A stretch of DNA of 64,000 nt, taken from the NCBI GenBank assembly GCA_002722295.1, contig PBLF01000020.1, forward strand, positions 124,388-188,387. The letters are read 5' to 3'. The notes below the pieces were generated by a model. That model did no database searches and was not told the origin of the DNA. It worked only from the letters and a program-made list of their open reading frames with translations. Source of the DNA: Stappia sp. Its GTDB lineage: Bacteria > Pseudomonadota > Alphaproteobacteria > Rhizobiales > Stappiaceae. The first letter of the stretch is position 1. Each line of letters starts with the position of its first letter. Of the stretch, positions 24,123 to 32,750 are shown piece after piece. The translations under genes were made by a program, and so were the position numbers.

Positions 24123-24479
24123 TCAGGAGGTGGGGCCGAGACTGTCAATATAACCTGCTATCAGGTCGCGGGAGCGCCCGATGTCCTCAAGCTTTCTGTC
24201 GAGCTTTTCAAGCTCGCCGGACAATCGCGCACGCAGGTTCTCGCAAGGATCGAAGCGGGGTTCGGGGCTGATGATACAGGGAAGCAGGTCACGCATGGCG
24301 TCGATGGTCAGGCCGGCATCGGCCAGTTGCCGGATCCGGCAAGCCTCCTCGAGATCCGCGTCCGAATAGTCGCGATAGCCGCTGTCGCGCCGGTGCGGTG
24401 TGAGAAGGCCCTCGGCCTCGTAGTACCGCAACATCCGCACGCTCACGCCGCTGCGCTCGGAAATCTCGCCAATCTGCAT
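24123..24479 (-). CDS. MerR-family transcriptional regulator
   Basis: A 118-residue MerR protein starting MQIGEISERSGVSVRMLRYY, followed by a wing (RRDSGYRDYSDADLEEA) and a long dimerisation coiled coil (LRARLSGELEKLDRKLEDI). The effector region contains two Cys (LLPCIISPEPRFDPCENLR), so a metal or redox effector is conceivable, but it does not match a named metal sensor. ATG 24479 is chosen because MQIGEI is the normal MerR start. It is divergent from an alpha/beta hydrolase gene, with a dyad in between. Confidence 0.85.
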   Translation of the reverse strand: MQIGEISERSGVSVRMLRYYEAEGLLTPHRRDSGYRDYSDADLEEACRIRQLADAGLTIDAMRDLLPCIISPEPRFDPCENLRARLSGELEKLDRKLEDIGRSRDLIAGYIDSLGPTS

Positions 24480-24497
24480 TTCCGGTTCCGTTCCCCC

Positions 24498-24522
24498 TTG
24501 ACCCTGACAGCGTTGTGAGGGT
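24498..24522 (+). promoter_or_regulatory. MerR-type dyad upstream of the hydrolase gene
   Basis: TTGACC (24498-24503) overlaps an imperfect dyad, ACCCTGACAGC / GTTGTGAGGGT (24501-24522), with 9 of 11 positions symmetrical. This is the usual MerR operator form lying in a long promoter spacer. I see no good -10 at the 19-base distance, so the promoter call is weaker than the dyad. Confidence 0.4.
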
Positions 24523-24562
24523 GCAGGAGATTGCATGACGGATCAAGACGGAGACCGGAACA

Positions 24563-25357
24563 ATGTCGAAAACCGAGTATGTTCAGTTGGGTGATGCGCA
24601 GGTCGGATATCGCGACAGTGGCGGGGGAGCACCGCTTGTATTGGTGCACGGCACCGGCGGTGATGGCGAGGCAAACTGGGGCGAGGTCATTCGTCACTTG
24701 CCGGGACGGCGCATTCTGCGCCCCGATTATGCAGGCTCGGGGCTTACAACAGACCTGTCCGGGCGGCTGACACTGGATCGTCTGGCGGGACAGGTCCTGG
24801 CCACGGCCGATCACGCCGGTGTCGAGACTTTCGACCTCGTCGGCTTCTCTCTGGGGGCGGCTGTCGCCGTGCGCTTGGCCTCGCGGCATCCCGACCGTGT
24901 GCGACACCTGGTCAGTCTGGGCGGCTTTGTCACCGGGATGGACCCGCGCTCGCGCCTGCAGTTCGATCACTGGATCGACCTGGTGGCGCGGGATCGCGAG
25001 GCATTGGCTCGCCTGATCCTTCTGACGGGATTCAGTGCGGATTTTGTCGCGACAATGGGAGATCTGGAAGCCGTGGTGGAGCAGATGGTCGCTTCCACGA
25101 ACTGGGATGGGATGGCGCGCCAGGCGGCTCTCGATAGAGAGGTCGACATTTCGGCGGATCTCGCCGAGGTGCGCGCGCCGACGCTGGTGCTCGGCAATCG
25201 CCTTGACCAGATGGTTCTTCCCTCTGCGTCCATCGCCCTTGCAAATGGCATCGCCGGCTCACGGCTGGGCTGGATCGAGGGGCCGCATCTTTCGCCGATG
25301 GAATGTCCGGTTGAGGTTGCCTCAGCGATACGGACCTTCCTCAAGGAAGCGAAGTGA
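24563..25357 (+). CDS. Alpha/beta hydrolase with Ser nucleophile
   Basis: A 264-residue alpha/beta hydrolase. The oxyanion segment is LVLVHGTGGDGEANW, the nucleophile elbow GFSLGAAVAV (Ser), the acid is in LVLGNRLDQMV, and the late His is in EGPHLSPMECP. This fits esterases, lactonases and related enzymes; the substrate is unknown. The divergent MerR gene likely regulates it. The gene is complete, with normal length for the family. Confidence 0.85.
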   Translation: MSKTEYVQLGDAQVGYRDSGGGAPLVLVHGTGGDGEANWGEVIRHLPGRRILRPDYAGSGLTTDLSGRLTLDRLAGQVLATADHAGVETFDLVGFSLGAAVAVRLASRHPDRVRHLVSLGGFVTGMDPRSRLQFDHWIDLVARDREALARLILLTGFSADFVATMGDLEAVVEQMVASTNWDGMARQAALDREVDISADLAEVRAPTLVLGNRLDQMVLPSASIALANGIAGSRLGWIEGPHLSPMECPVEVASAIRTFLKEAK

Positions 25358-25407
25358 TACCCCATCTGTCGCCGGAGTGTGGTTCACGAGGCCGGAACAA
25401 TAACCGC

Positions 25408-25438
25408 TTGACTTGGAGCGCACTCGAACCCCTAGCCT
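25408..25438 (+). promoter_or_regulatory. MerR-type promoter with 19-bp spacer
   Basis: TTGACT (25408-25413), exactly 19 bases, then TAGCCT (25433-25438). The spacer carries the near-palindrome TTGGAG-CGCA-CTCGAA (25413-25428). Over-long 19-bp spacers with a central dyad are the hallmark of promoters activated by MerR proteins. It lies 30 bases upstream of the second MerR gene, so autoregulation is likely. Confidence 0.7.
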
Positions 25439-25467
25439 CGATTGCGTCTTGATGAGAGGCAGGTGCC

Positions 25468-25893
25468 ATGAAAATCGGTGAACTCGCGAAACGCAGTGGT
25501 CTCACGGCCCACACCATTCGCTACTATGAACGGATCGGGCTGTTGCCCTTTGCGGATCGCGATGCCGGCGGACGACGCGACTACGACGCGTCGATCCTCG
25601 TCTGGATCGACTTCCTCGACCGGTTGAAGACCACCGGCATGCCCATCCGCGAGATGCTGTGCTACGCGGCATTGCGTGAGGAGGGCGAACACACCGGGCC
25701 GGAGCGGCGGCGCATCCTGGAAGCGCATCGCGAACAGGTGCGGGCGCACATGGCCGATTTGCAGGCCTACCTTCTCGTTCTCGACACCAAGATCGACACG
25801 TATGTCGAGGCGGAGAAAGGGACGCATTTCCATGACGATACAAAACACTTCCTCGAAGGAAAGCAGGTTGGAGCGCGGGCAGCGCGCTCTTGA
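25468..25893 (+). CDS. MerR-family transcriptional regulator
   Basis: A 141-residue MerR protein: MKIGELAKRSGLTAHTIRYY, then wing DAGGRRDYDASILVWIDFLD and a coiled coil (LEAHREQVRAHMADLQAYLL). There are no conserved metal-binding cysteines in the effector region, so it is probably not a metal sensor; relatives often accompany oxidoreductases or CMD proteins. Its 3' end overlaps the next gene by 62 bases in another frame, so the two are tightly coupled. Confidence 0.88.
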   Translation: MKIGELAKRSGLTAHTIRYYERIGLLPFADRDAGGRRDYDASILVWIDFLDRLKTTGMPIREMLCYAALREEGEHTGPERRRILEAHREQVRAHMADLQAYLLVLDTKIDTYVEAEKGTHFHDDTKHFLEGKQVGARAARS

Positions 25894-26251
25894 GGCCATA
25901 GACGGCAAGGCAGGCCGGAACGTGATCGAGGCGCTGGCCGACATCGCGCCGGATTTCGCCACCTATCTGTTCGAGTTTCCCTTCGGCGATATCTACTCGC
26001 GCCCGGGCCTGTCGTTGCGCGACCGCGAGATCGCCACCATTGCCGCGCTGGCGGCGATGGGGACGGCACCTCCCCAGCTCAAGGTGCATATCGAGGCCGG
26101 ATTGAATGTCGGCCTGAGCCGGGAGGAAATCACCGAGATCCTGATGCAGATGGCGGTCTACGCCGGATTTCCCGCCGCGCTGAACGGGCTCTTCGCGGCG
26201 AAAGAGGTCTATGCACTGAGGGAAGGTGGGGAGGAAGGGGCTTCAGTCTGA
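25832..26251 (+). CDS. Carboxymuconolactone decarboxylase (CMD) family protein
   Basis: A 139-residue CMD-family protein: LEAIDGKAGRNVIEALADIA, FEFPFGDIYSRPGLSLRDRE, IATIAALAAMG and LKVHIEAGLNVGLSREEI. It has no CxxC peroxidatic motif of AhpD, so it fits the gamma-carboxymuconolactone decarboxylase-like branch. The true activity is unknown. ATG 25832 lies inside the MerR gene (62-base overlap), and the codon pattern after the overlap is normal. It is probably the target of the MerR regulator. Confidence 0.85.
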   Translation: MTIQNTSSKESRLERGQRALEAIDGKAGRNVIEALADIAPDFATYLFEFPFGDIYSRPGLSLRDREIATIAALAAMGTAPPQLKVHIEAGLNVGLSREEITEILMQMAVYAGFPAALNGLFAAKEVYALREGGEEGASV

Positions 26252-26265
26252 GCTTGCGCGTGATC

Positions 26266-26285
26266 GCCGCCCCGCAAGGGGCGGC
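26266..26285 (+). terminator. Hairpin after the MerR-CMD unit
   Basis: GCCGCCCC-GCAA-GGGGCGGC is a perfect 8-bp stem closed by a GNRA tetraloop, 14 bases after the CMD stop. There is no T-tail. The remaining 26286-26511 holds no recognisable gene and should contain the dusA promoter. Confidence 0.5.
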
Positions 26286-26511
26286 CGTCCGCACTCCTCT
26301 GGCAAGGGAGCGACATGCCGAAGTAATTGCGGGCACCCGGGATCGACACACTGTCTGAGCGGAGCGGTGCCGCAAATCAAAGCCCCGGGGAATTGGTACC
26401 GGCCGCCGGTTGCCGAATATATTGGCTGTGGTTCGGGTGACGTGTATAGGTTCGCCAGGCTTCAGCCTCGGTTCGCGGAGCGAAGTACGTTCGCCGCGAC
26501 GATGCAGTTTG

Positions 26512-27558
26512 ATGAAAAGCAAGATGAAGAAATATCAGTCATACAAGATCTCCGTGGCGCCCATGATGGATTGGACGGACCGCTTTTGCCGTGCCTTCCA
26601 CCGGCAATTGAGCGGCAATGCTCTGCTCTATACGGAGATGGTCGCGGGCGCTGCCGTGATCCACGGAGACCGTCAACGGCTGCTCGGTTTCCGCGATCTT
26701 GAGCACCCCGTCGCCTGCCAGCTCGGCGGTTCCGACCCGAAGGAACTGGCCGAGGCGGCGCGCATTGTCGCGGACTTCGGCTATGACGAAATCAACCTGA
26801 ATGTCGGCTGCCCTTCCGATCGTGTGCAATCGGGGCGGTTCGGCGCATGCCTCATGCGCGAGCCTGACCTCGTGGGCGAATGCGTTTCGGCCATGAAGGC
26901 TGTCGTTTCGGTCCCTGTCACCGTGAAGTGTCGTATCGGTGTCGACGATCAGGATCCGGAACCGGCGCTCGACGCGATGGCTGACCGGGTGGTCGAGGCC
27001 GGCGTCGATGCGCTTTGGGTCCATGCACGCAAGGCGTGGCTGAAAGGGTTGTCGCCGAAGGAAAACCGGGACATCCCACCGCTCGACCATGACCGGGTCT
27101 ATCGGCTCAAGCAGCGTCTGCCGGGCCTTTACATCGGAATCAACGGCGGGATCGCCGATCTGGACGAGGCTGAAGCGCATCTTGCCCATGTCGACGGGGT
27201 GATGCTCGGGCGTGCCGCCTATCATGATCCCTGGATCCTGGCACGAGTCGACAGCCGGTTTCACGGCGAAGAAGACCCCGTTTCAGACAGGGTCGAGGCA
27301 ATCGAGCGGTTTCGTCCCATTGTCGAGGAGGAACTCGCGAAGGGCGCCCGCGCAAATCAGCTCATGCGCCACATGCTTGGCCTCTATCACGGCGTGCCGG
27401 GCGCACGCGCGTGGCGCCGGCGACTGACCGTCAATGCCGTCAGACCGGGTGCCGGGATCGAGGTGCTCGATGCGGCGATTGCCGAGATCGGACGGGGCGG
27501 GCTGGACAAAAGCGGCGAGGCGGGGCAGTTAGACCACACTAGGGCCGTCGCGCGGTAG
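26512..27558 (+). CDS. dusA: tRNA-dihydrouridine(20/20a) synthase DusA
   Basis: A 348-residue flavoenzyme that reduces U20/U20a in tRNA D-loops. Hallmarks are ISVAPMMDWTDRFCRAFHR at the N-terminus, NVGCPSDRVQSGRFGACLM with the catalytic Cys, VTVKCRIGVDD, WVHARKAWLKGLSPKENR and GVMLGRAAYHDPWIL. Start codons at 26512 and 26524 are both possible; neither has a strong Shine-Dalgarno. The length is normal for DusA. It is monocistronic. Confidence 0.92.
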   Translation: MKSKMKKYQSYKISVAPMMDWTDRFCRAFHRQLSGNALLYTEMVAGAAVIHGDRQRLLGFRDLEHPVACQLGGSDPKELAEAARIVADFGYDEINLNVGCPSDRVQSGRFGACLMREPDLVGECVSAMKAVVSVPVTVKCRIGVDDQDPEPALDAMADRVVEAGVDALWVHARKAWLKGLSPKENRDIPPLDHDRVYRLKQRLPGLYIGINGGIADLDEAEAHLAHVDGVMLGRAAYHDPWILARVDSRFHGEEDPVSDRVEAIERFRPIVEEELAKGARANQLMRHMLGLYHGVPGARAWRRRLTVNAVRPGAGIEVLDAAIAEIGRGGLDKSGEAGQLDHTRAVAR

Positions 27559-27624
27559 CTCGCCGCCCGCGTCCTCCGGCACCTCTTCTCCCCATCCCTT
27601 GGCGAGCCATCCTCGGGGGCATTC

Positions 27625-28458
27625 ATGGATTTGTCGTCTATCAACGGCGAGGTCATCGGCCTTGCTTTCGCGCTGCTGGCGTCGGGCGCCGTTGCCGGCC
27701 TTCTGGCCGGTGTCTTCGGCATTGGCGGCGGGGCGGTTCTGGTGCCCGTCCTGTTCCAGTTCCTGACCTGGCTGGGCGTCGACGAGTCCGTCCGCATGCA
27801 TGTGTCGGTGGCGACATCGCTCGGCATTATCGTTCCCACGTCGATCCGCTCCTTCCTCGCGCACAAGAAGCGTGGTGCCGCGGATCTCGAACTCCTGAAG
27901 AGCTGGATCATTCCCGTGCCGGCCGGTGCCATTGTCGCGAGCTTTGTCGCCGCCTATGTTTCCGGCGACGAACTCAAGGCCATCTTTGCCGGCATTGCGG
28001 TCGCGGTCGGTCTCAGAATGCTCCTGAACCGCGAGAGCTGGCGGTTGGGCTCCGACATCCCCGGAAATCCCGTGCGTGCGATCTGCGGCATGCTGATCGG
28101 ATTTTTCTCGACCCTGATGGGCATCGGCGGTGGCGTCATGAACAACACATTCATGACCCTGTTCGGCCGGCCGATCCATCAGGCCGTGGCAACCTCGTCG
28201 GGCACCGGCGTTCTGATCTCCATTCCCGGTGTGATCGGTCTCGTGTGGGCCGGCTGGGGACACCCGGACCTGCCTGCGTTCTCGCTCGGCTACGTGAACC
28301 TGCTCGGTGTCGCGCTGATCATTCCGATCACGACGTTTGCGGCGCCCTTCGGCGTCAAGATCGCCCATGCGCTGCCCAAGCGCGCGCTGGAGATCTTCTT
28401 CGGCCTGTTCCTGCTGAGCGTTGCGGCACGTTTCGCCTGGAGCCTTTGGGCCGGCTGA
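27625..28458 (+). CDS. TauE/SafE-family sulfite exporter-like membrane protein
   Basis: A 277-residue protein with about eight TM helices and the repeated glycine motifs of the family (GVFGIGGGAVLVPVLF; LMGIGGGVMNNTFM). Relatives export sulfite, sulfoacetate or similar anions; the substrate here is unknown. No sulfur gene adjoins it except a rhodanese 9 kb away. A convergent hairpin terminator follows. Confidence 0.9.
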   Translation: MDLSSINGEVIGLAFALLASGAVAGLLAGVFGIGGGAVLVPVLFQFLTWLGVDESVRMHVSVATSLGIIVPTSIRSFLAHKKRGAADLELLKSWIIPVPAGAIVASFVAAYVSGDELKAIFAGIAVAVGLRMLLNRESWRLGSDIPGNPVRAICGMLIGFFSTLMGIGGGVMNNTFMTLFGRPIHQAVATSSGTGVLISIPGVIGLVWAGWGHPDLPAFSLGYVNLLGVALIIPITTFAAPFGVKIAHALPKRALEIFFGLFLLSVAARFAWSLWAG

Positions 28459-28495
28459 GGTCCCCTTCAGGACATACAGGCAAAGTCAGCCCCGG

Positions 28496-28514
28496 CCGGC
28501 CAGAAACTGGCCGG
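28496..28514. terminator. Bidirectional terminator between convergent genes
   Basis: CCGGCCAG-AAA-CTGGCCGG is a perfect 8-bp stem, extendable with a bulge by flanking CCCC/GGGG. It sits midway between the TauE-type gene and the convergent aspartic protease gene. GTTTC follows on the plus strand. Confidence 0.6.
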
Positions 28515-28538
28515 GGCGTTTCGTATCCAATGCGCGTG

Positions 28539-29258
28539 TCAGGGCTCGAGGATCAAACGATCCCCCTCGACACGCCAGCTTTTCAGCCGGTCCATGACGG
28601 ACATGCCGAGGAGACTGGTTTCCAGGGCGCCGGGTCTGGCGACGAACGCGCGGATATTGTCCAGGCGCAGACTGTCTATGGAGAGATCGTTCACTCGGAT
28701 TGCCGCCACCTGGCTGCGACCGTTCGCCGTGGAAACGGGGATCGTGTAGGAAAGCCGTCCGGTGTCGATGCCTGCGGCGCTCGCATCCTCGTTCCTGAGC
28801 GTCAGGGCAGAGGCTCCGGTGTCGAACAGAAACTCCACGGGAGCTCCGTTGACGGCACCTTGGATGCGGTAGTGGTTGCTCCTGTCGCGCATCACCGTGA
28901 TCGTCCCGGACACGGGATCCGTAATCGCATATCCCGGCATCAGTGTTCCGACAATTCGCCGGCCGACCCCTTCAAGCTCGTGGCGGTAGGCGTAGCCGCC
29001 AACGAGAACCACGCCGATCAAAAGCCAGGAAAACACCGAACGGACGACGGCCGGCAGGGCGGGCGGACTGGCAATCATCGCGCCGCCGATCACAATCCCC
29101 AGTGCCAGAAGAGAGACGACCCGCGGCCCCATGTCCGAGGTCCATGTTTCTGCCCCCGGCATTGTATCGCCGAGCAGGAATGCCGCGACCGCGCCGACCA
29201 TGATGATGATGAGAATGCCAAGCACCAGCGTGCCGAGAATGCCACCGCCGCGCATCAC
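28539..29258 (-). CDS. Membrane-anchored retropepsin-like aspartic protease
   Basis: A 239-residue protein with two N-terminal TM helices ([20 protein letters not shown]; near 40-65), a third hydrophobic helix near 68-88, and a clan AA aspartic protease domain. The active-site motif is [17 protein letters not shown] and the second conserved part is [17 protein letters not shown]. This matches the TIGR02281-type family, which acts as a dimer in the periplasm. The start overlaps the upstream DUF1289 stop by ATGA, so the two are translated together. Confidence 0.88.
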   Translation of the reverse strand: MMRGGGILGTLVLGILIIIMVGAVAAFLLGDTMPGAETWTSDMGPRVVSLLALGIVIGGAMIASPPALPAVVRSVFSWLLIGVVLVGGYAYRHELEGVGRRIVGTLMPGYAITDPVSGTITVMRDRSNHYRIQGAVNGAPVEFLFDTGASALTLRNEDASAAGIDTGRLSYTIPVSTANGRSQVAAIRVNDLSIDSLRLDNIRAFVARPGALETSLLGMSVMDRLKSWRVEGDRLILEP

Positions 29259-29443
29259 CCGGTCTCCCGAAGGCCCGTGAGGTCACGGGAGGGCAGGGCG
29301 TTCATGATCTCGCGGCGCTGTGCCGGCGTATAGCTTCCCCAGCCCGCGATTTCCTCGAGCGTGCGCAGGCAACCCGTACAGATGCCGCGCGACTGATCGA
29401 TGCGGCAGACCTTGATGCAGGGTGTCTCGATCGTCGCGCTCAT
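29255..29443 (-). CDS. DUF1289 small Cys-rich protein
   Basis: A 62-residue protein, [20 protein letters not shown] then [14 protein letters not shown]. The four-cysteine pattern CxxxC...CxxC is the DUF1289 signature and could hold zinc or an Fe-S cluster. AGAGGCGAG precedes ATG 29443. It overlaps the protease start by four bases. The function is unknown. Confidence 0.88.
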   Translation of the reverse strand: MSATIETPCIKVCRIDQSRGICTGCLRTLEEIAGWGSYTPAQRREIMNALPSRDLTGLRETG

Positions 29444-29492
29444 CTCGCCTCTTGGTCCGCGTTTCACGTCAGCGCAATCATCTGGGGTCTTG

Positions 29493-30635
29493 TCAGCGGC
29501 CGGACAAGGCCGTGATCGGTGCGGTGAGGATCTTCAGCGGAAATGTAACCGCCGCCTTGGCGGTGTTGCCGACAGCATCCACCGTCGTCTCGGTGGTGCC
29601 GACACGCCGCTCGAGCCTGAGCGACGAGAGGGCCTGCCGCAGTTCTGGTGCGGCCTGGGCGATTTGCGCGAACTTGCCGTGGTTTGCGGCGTCCCCCGCC
29701 TTCACATCCGTGAGGTCGATGACGACGGCACCGAGCCGCGCGAGTTCTTCCTCGTCCTGATAGGAGCCAAGACGGCCCGACCCGCCGGCGAGCAGGTTGG
29801 ACGCCTTCAGTGCACGGTCATCCTTCGAAACGAGGATGACGAAAGGCTTCGGCGGCTTGCCCATGCGCTCCATCTGCGCCCGGAACACGTCGATGTCGAG
29901 ATCGGGAGCCGCCATTGCGATGATGCCGATCTTGGACTGGGGAAGCGGGCGTCCGGAGATGCGGATCTGACGCATCGTCTCGGTCAGCACCCAGTTGCCC
30001 ATCGAATGGGCGAGGATGTTGATTTTCTCCGCCCTGGATGCGGCAAGCGTCCGCAGCGTGCGTTCCAGTCCGTCACGCGCGATCGTCGCGCTGTTCGTGT
30101 CATACAGATAGTCGGTGACATTGCCTCCCGACGCCCAGGTGAAGAGAACCGGCACCTGGGGCAGCTTGGAATCATGCTTGAGCTGAACCATCCGGTAGAG
30201 CGCTTCCGGGAAGCGGGTGTTGAACCCGTGCACGAAGACGAATACCGAGCGCTGTCCCTTGGGGCGCTTCAGCAGTTCCCGGTCGAGGGCCGCGACGAAG
30301 CCCGCATCGTCCAGATAGCTGGCGCTGCGCAATGTATAGTCCGTTGCGGGATCGCCGGGAGGAATGCTCGCCCATTCGATCTTGCCGGGAACATGCGTCG
30401 GGGGCACGGAAACCGTCGCGATCGCATGGTCGAGTTGATCGGCGCGGCCGCGTGAGAAGATGGTCGCCGGCGCTTCCGCCCGCTTTCGGGTGGTTGCGAC
30501 AAGCACGGTGTGATCCGTGGCGCCCGAAAGCGGCTTGTCGGATATCTGCAGGCTGCCATCGCCCGGACGCACCGCGCAGGCAGCAAGCACGATCAGCATC
30601 GCGGAAAGAAGGCCGATGCGCCTGACGTGGCGCAT
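29493..30635 (-). CDS. DUF900-type alpha/beta hydrolase lipoprotein
   Basis: A 380-residue protein with a lipoprotein signal ([13 protein letters not shown], Cys near 20). A DUF900/Lip-like alpha/beta hydrolase domain follows: [18 protein letters not shown] gives the oxyanion region, and [15 protein letters not shown] is the nucleophile elbow with Ser. It is likely an outer-membrane-facing or periplasmic esterase of unknown substrate. ATG 30635 is preferred because it gives a compact signal peptide; an in-frame ATG at 30671 would add 12 residues. It lies downstream of cobS by 147 bases, probably as a separate unit. Confidence 0.85.
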   Translation of the reverse strand: MRHVRRIGLLSAMLIVLAACAVRPGDGSLQISDKPLSGATDHTVLVATTRKRAEAPATIFSRGRADQLDHAIATVSVPPTHVPGKIEWASIPPGDPATDYTLRSASYLDDAGFVAALDRELLKRPKGQRSVFVFVHGFNTRFPEALYRMVQLKHDSKLPQVPVLFTWASGGNVTDYLYDTNSATIARDGLERTLRTLAASRAEKINILAHSMGNWVLTETMRQIRISGRPLPQSKIGIIAMAAPDLDIDVFRAQMERMGKPPKPFVILVSKDDRALKASNLLAGGSGRLGSYQDEEELARLGAVVIDLTDVKAGDAANHGKFAQIAQAAPELRQALSSLRLERRVGTTETTVDAVGNTAKAAVTFPLKILTAPITALSGR

Positions 30636-30782
30636 TGCGAACGCGCCGGTCCCGGTTTGGTCTCTCGTCATTCGGCTCTACATCCCGAACGGTCGTCCCG
30701 TGGTGTGAAGGATTGGTTCTGTCCAAGTATCTCGGCCAGCCTGCGGTCGTCTGTGCTTATCACAGGTATCTGCGTTCGGCAC

Positions 30783-31652
30783 TCATCCCGTCGCGGGCTC
30801 AAGCGCCAGTCCTGCAAGAAGCGCGACGAGGGCGATCTGCTGGCAGGCACCAAGAACGTCTCCCGTTTGACCGCCTATCTTTGCAAGCGCAAGGCGGCAC
30901 AGCCCGAATGTCAGAAGGCCTGTGGCAAGGAGTGCGGCCGCGAGCGGAACGGGGCCCGTGAAAGCCGGGAGCGGGGCCAGTGCGGTAAGGCCGATACCAA
31001 GGGCCACCACGGCAGCGAACTTGCCGGGTTTTCCGCAGGCGGCAGACAGCCCGTCGGGCCGGGCAGGCGGCAGAGACGACCAGAGGACGATCATGGCGGA
31101 GCGGGAGGCTGCTTCAGCCCCCAGCAGGGCAAGGCCGGCTCCCGCAATCCCGAAACGCTCCAGAAGGGCGGCCAGAAGCGAGGCGCGCAGGCCGACACCG
31201 ATCACGAGTGCCAGGGTTCCGAAAGCGCCAATTCGGCTGTCCTTCATGATCTCCAGCCTGCGTTCACGCGTCGAGGCGCCAAAGAACCCGTCGGCGATAT
31301 CCGCGAGACCATCCTCGTGCAGGGCGCCGGTCACCGCCATGCAGACGCCAATCGTGACAAGCGCGACCGCCAATGGGGGCAGGCCGCTCGCGGCCAGGAC
31401 ACAAAGTGTCAGCGCCCCGGGAAGAGCGAGGATCACGGCCGCGACGGGTGTCAGGGCGCCGGCTCTGGGGAAGGCCGGCAGCGCGGCCGGATCGTCAAGT
31501 CGGCTCAGGCGCGGAACGGGAACGCGGGAAAAGAACCTCAGGAGCGCGGCGAGGTCCGCAATCATCCGGGAGGGCGAAAATGGGGAGCCGGATGCTTGTG
31601 TCGTTTCGGCGCGCTCCATTTTGTCCTCATGCGACTTTGCGATGCGTTGCAT
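30783..31652 (-). CDS. cobS: Adenosylcobinamide-GDP ribazoletransferase (cobalamin synthase)
   Basis: A 289-residue polytopic membrane enzyme that joins adenosylcobinamide-GDP to alpha-ribazole, the last step of B12 assembly. The conserved metal-binding motif is ALHEDGLADIADGFFG, with EIMKDSRIGAFGTLALV and the C-terminal GGQTGDVLGACQQ. An N-terminal extension of about 25 residues precedes the first helix; ATG 31619 is an alternative start. It is divergent from cobT, with 69 bases between. Called cobV in Pseudomonas nomenclature. Confidence 0.93.
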   Translation of the reverse strand: MQRIAKSHEDKMERAETTQASGSPFSPSRMIADLAALLRFFSRVPVPRLSRLDDPAALPAFPRAGALTPVAAVILALPGALTLCVLAASGLPPLAVALVTIGVCMAVTGALHEDGLADIADGFFGASTRERRLEIMKDSRIGAFGTLALVIGVGLRASLLAALLERFGIAGAGLALLGAEAASRSAMIVLWSSLPPARPDGLSAACGKPGKFAAVVALGIGLTALAPLPAFTGPVPLAAALLATGLLTFGLCRLALAKIGGQTGDVLGACQQIALVALLAGLALEPATG

Positions 31653-31721
31653 GACGGTTTATAGATCGGCGCCCGTCAGGCGCCAATGCCCGCCTTGCCG
31701 AGATCGATCGGAGCCTTCCAT

Positions 31722-32750
31722 ATGTCCCTTTCTTCGTCCGCCTTGCCCTTCGACGACATTCGCAATCTGGTGCGCCAGATGCCTGGTCCGGACGAGGAGG
31801 CGATTGCCGAGGTCCGCGCGCGCGAGGTGCAGCTTACCAAGCCGGCAGGCTCGCTCGGTCGTCTGGAGAGCCTTGCGGAGTGGGTTGCCGCCTGGAGTGG
31901 TCGCGGCAAGCCGCGCATCACGCGTCCGGTGGTGGCGATCTTTGCCGCCAATCACGGCGTCGCCGAGCGCGGTGTGTCGGCTTTTCCCGCCAGTGTGACG
32001 CGCCAGATGGTCGAGAATTTTTCCGCTGGCGGTGCCGCGATCAACCAGCTTTGCATCGCCCACGATCTGGGACTGAAGGTGTTCGACCTGGCGCTGGACC
32101 TGCCGACGCCCGACATTGTCGAGGAGGACGCCTTCGACGAGGCGAACTGCGCCGCGACGATGGCGTTCGGCATGGAGGCGGTTTCCGGTGGCACCGACCT
32201 TCTCTGCATCGGCGAGATGGGCATCGGGAACACCACGGTCGCTGCAGCGGTTCTGTCAGGCCTTTTCGGAGGCACGCCAGGCGATTGGGTCGGTCCGGGA
32301 ACGGGCGTCGATGACGACGGCATGGCGCGCAAGCGTGAAGCGGTCGAGGGAGCCGTCGCGCGCATCGCCGGCACTCGCGATCCCCTGGAAGTGCTGCGCC
32401 GTGTCGGCGGGCGCGAAATCGCGGCCATGTCCGGAGCCGTTCTGGCCGCCCGGCTTCAGCGCATCCCCGTGATCGTCGACGGTTTCGTCGCGACCGCCGC
32501 CGTGGCCGTTCTCCACGCGATGGACCCTTCGGCGCTCGATCACTGCATCTTTGCCCATCGGTCCGCCGAGTCGGCACACGGCCGCGCCCTGGAGCACATG
32601 GGCAAGGAACCGCTGCTCGATCTCGGAATGCGCCTTGGGGAGGGGACCGGCGCCGCGCTTGCGGCGGGCATTGTCAAGGCGGCGGTTTCGACCCACACGG
32701 GCATGGCAACCTTCGCGGATGCGGGCGTGGCCGGAAAGTCCCCCGTTTGA
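31722..32750 (+). CDS. cobT: Nicotinate-nucleotide--dimethylbenzimidazole phosphoribosyltransferase
   Basis: A 342-residue enzyme that makes alpha-ribazole-5'-phosphate for the lower ligand of B12. Hallmarks are QLTKPAGSLGRLESLAEW, FAANHGVAERGVSAFP, LLCIGEMGIGNTTVAAAV and LGMRLGEGTGAALAAGI with the catalytic Glu. ATG 31722 follows GGAG and gives the usual alphaproteobacterial N-terminus. It is divergent from cobS and sits end to end with the convergent AraC gene. With the B12 riboswitch importer it shows active cobalamin synthesis or repair. Confidence 0.94.
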   Translation: MSLSSSALPFDDIRNLVRQMPGPDEEAIAEVRAREVQLTKPAGSLGRLESLAEWVAAWSGRGKPRITRPVVAIFAANHGVAERGVSAFPASVTRQMVENFSAGGAAINQLCIAHDLGLKVFDLALDLPTPDIVEEDAFDEANCAATMAFGMEAVSGGTDLLCIGEMGIGNTTVAAAVLSGLFGGTPGDWVGPGTGVDDDGMARKREAVEGAVARIAGTRDPLEVLRRVGGREIAAMSGAVLAARLQRIPVIVDGFVATAAVAVLHAMDPSALDHCIFAHRSAESAHGRALEHMGKEPLLDLGMRLGEGTGAALAAGIVKAAVSTHTGMATFADAGVAGKSPV

